Positions 63,027 through 64,000 of a stretch of 64,000 nucleotides of DNA are shown piece after piece (the stretch's first letter is position 1; each line of letters starts with the position of its first letter). The position numbers and the translations under genes are program-made. This stretch comes from Chitinophaga pinensis (lineage in GTDB: Bacteria; Bacteroidota; Bacteroidia; Chitinophagales; Chitinophagaceae). The notes under the pieces were generated by a model that saw nothing but the letters and a program-made list of their open reading frames with translations, was not told where the DNA came from and searched no databases. The stretch lies in assembly GCA_945876095.1 (NCBI GenBank), contig CAMCMP010000019.1:1-64000 (forward strand), given 5' to 3'.

Positions 63027-64000
63027 TTATAATTTCAGACCTTGGCCTTTATAAAACTCCAGTACTTTCATTTTAAAAACATAGTCAAACCGGTTGAGTA
63101 CGCTTTCCAATTTGGCTCTAAATAAATTATTTTGATTGGTGATCAATTCAAAAGTACTTAACATTCCTACCTCATAGCGTTTTTGTGCAAACTCAAAAGA
63201 ACGCTGCGAAGTCGCTACAATTTTTTCACTCGCGTTGAATTTTTCCATTGCTACAGTAGCGGCATTGTAAGCTTGGTAAATATCTTGTTTAATTCTTTGA
63301 TTGTCACCTTCTTTTTGGAGCTCTACAATTCGGATATTCAATTTGCTTCTTTGCCAGTTGGTTCGAACCTGAGCCCCGTTAAAGATGGGTACGCTAAGGG
63401 CTAAACCTACCGATTGTCTGAAATTTTGGTTGAATTGATCAAATAGAGCAGAATTACCATAGCTATAACTGGTGAAAGGTTGATTTGGAAAAACAGAATA
63501 ATCCGCACCACCTACATTTACTTTTCCAATAGGTGCAGTAAATTGGCGCGAACCAGTAATTTCTTTAGCTCGGCTATTGTATCCAGAACCTAGGCTACCA
63601 AAGGCAGATAAGGTTGGGTACATTCTTCCACGAGCGGCTTCAGCTGCTCTTTGGGAAGCTTTTAGGTTAAAATCGTTTACGCGTTGCTGTGGCAGATTTA
63701 CCAATGCCAATGCAATAACGGCTTCTGGTTGAAGGTCAGCTATAGATTCCACTGGTATTTTTTCTACCGGCGGTACATCTACTTCAAAAGGTTCTGATGC
63801 GTCGAAGTTCATGCTTGATTTTAGCATAAGGGTAGCTTGTTGAGCATTGCCTCTTGCGGTAATAAAGCTTGCGCTATCGCGGGCCTGTTGTGCTTCTAAT
63901 TCTGCAGCATTGAGTTCGGGCAGCGAGCCTGCATTCACTAATTTACGGGTATAGTAAAGTTGCTGCTTGGTTTGTTGCAACTGCACACGGGCAATATTTT
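63027..64000 (-). CDS. TolC-like outer-membrane efflux protein, 5' end outside window
   Basis: This is the C-terminal part (about 323 residues visible) of a TolC-family outer-membrane factor. The reading frame is open to the window edge (NIARVQLQQ precedes the GTG at 63986), so the true start lies beyond 64000. AELEAQQARDSA, LGLALSVPIFNGAQVRTNW-type (VGLALSVPIFNGAQV) and RYEVGMLSTFELITNQNNL are standard repeats of the outer membrane efflux domain. It is transcribed with the adaptor gene 65 bases downstream and would form the exit duct of the pump. Confidence 0.88.
   Translation of the reverse strand, partial: NIARVQLQQTKQQLYYTRKLVNAGSLPELNAAELEAQQARDSASFITARGNAQQATLMLKSSMNFDASEPFEVDVPPVEKIPVESIADLQPEAVIALALVNLPQQRVNDFNLKASQRAAEAARGRMYPTLSAFGSLGSGYNSRAKEITGSRQFTAPIGKVNVGGADYSVFPNQPFTSYSYGNSALFDQFNQNFRQSVGLALSVPIFNGAQVRTNWQRSKLNIRIVELQKEGDNQRIKQDIYQAYNAATVAMEKFNASEKIVATSQRSFEFAQKRYEVGMLSTFELITNQNNLFRAKLESVLNRFDYVFKMKVLEFYKGQGLKL

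Overview
The window looks like a chromosomal segment of a Bacteroidota bacterium, probably of the Chitinophagaceae type. The signs are AT-rich DNA, promoters of the TTG-N19-TAnnTTTG kind, Bacteroidota-style Wzi-like porins and multi-SLBB export proteins, and a CrtI/CrtB/CruF/CrtZ/CrtYcd carotenoid set. Genus is not resolvable from the sequence alone. No rRNA, tRNA, CRISPR array or intact transposase was seen.

Region 1 (about 0.1-21 kb, + strand) is a surface polysaccharide (O-antigen-like) locus. It holds a Wzy-like polymerase, several glycosyltransferases (including an alpha-1,2-fucosyltransferase-like GT11 and two related GT8-like enzymes), three FkbM methyltransferases, a GT-methyltransferase fusion, and an FdtA/FdtB-like pair for a dTDP-3-amino-3,6-dideoxyhexose. 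A CapE/CapF/CapG-like set for UDP-L-FucNAc follows, then an SDR ketoreductase with a small initiating phosphoglycosyl transferase. Base composition is a mosaic: the flanks are very AT-rich, while about 3.6-14 kb is visibly richer in G and C.

Region 2 (21-25.5 kb) has a YdcF-like protein, L-2-hydroxyglutarate oxidase, and a large membrane-bound WbpM/CapD-type UDP-GlcNAc 4,6-dehydratase. Between 25.5 and 26.6 kb lie two inverted copies of a structured repeat whose hairpins show compensatory changes. They bracket an orphan antitoxin-like gene.

Region 3 (26.6-46.1 kb) is a second exopolysaccharide locus. Two tandem Wzi-like porins lie on the + strand. On the - strand, in transcription order, come a lipoprotein, Wzx flippase, GT2, epimerase, Wzy-like polymerase, three GT4-type transferases, a WcaJ-type initiating transferase, a third Wzi-like porin, a Wza-like SLBB exporter and a Wzz-like protein. 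A 2OG-Fe(II) oxygenase gene interrupts this series on the opposite strand.

Region 4 (46.2-50.7 kb) has a methyltransferase, rfbB and rfbA. They are separated by three arrays of a 41-bp intergenic repeat: the first and third in one orientation, the middle one inverted. A four-helix-bundle (23S rRNA IVP-type) gene sits between the second and third arrays. RfbA and RfbB would feed the distant FdtA/FdtB pair.

Region 5 (50.8-59.2 kb) is a carotenoid cluster headed by a CarH-like B12-dependent MerR regulator and an ECF sigma factor. After them come crtI, crtB, idi, a crtD-like desaturase, cruF, crtZ and a fused crtYcd. The enzyme set predicts a monocyclic, saproxanthin-type carotenoid made under light control.

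Region 6 (59.3-64 kb) has an AmgK-like sugar kinase fused to a RapZ C-terminal domain, followed by a MurU-like nucleotidyltransferase (cell-wall sugar recycling). A strong bidirectional terminator follows, then the convergent end of an efflux operon (HlyD/MacA-like adaptor and a TolC-like protein cut by the window edge).
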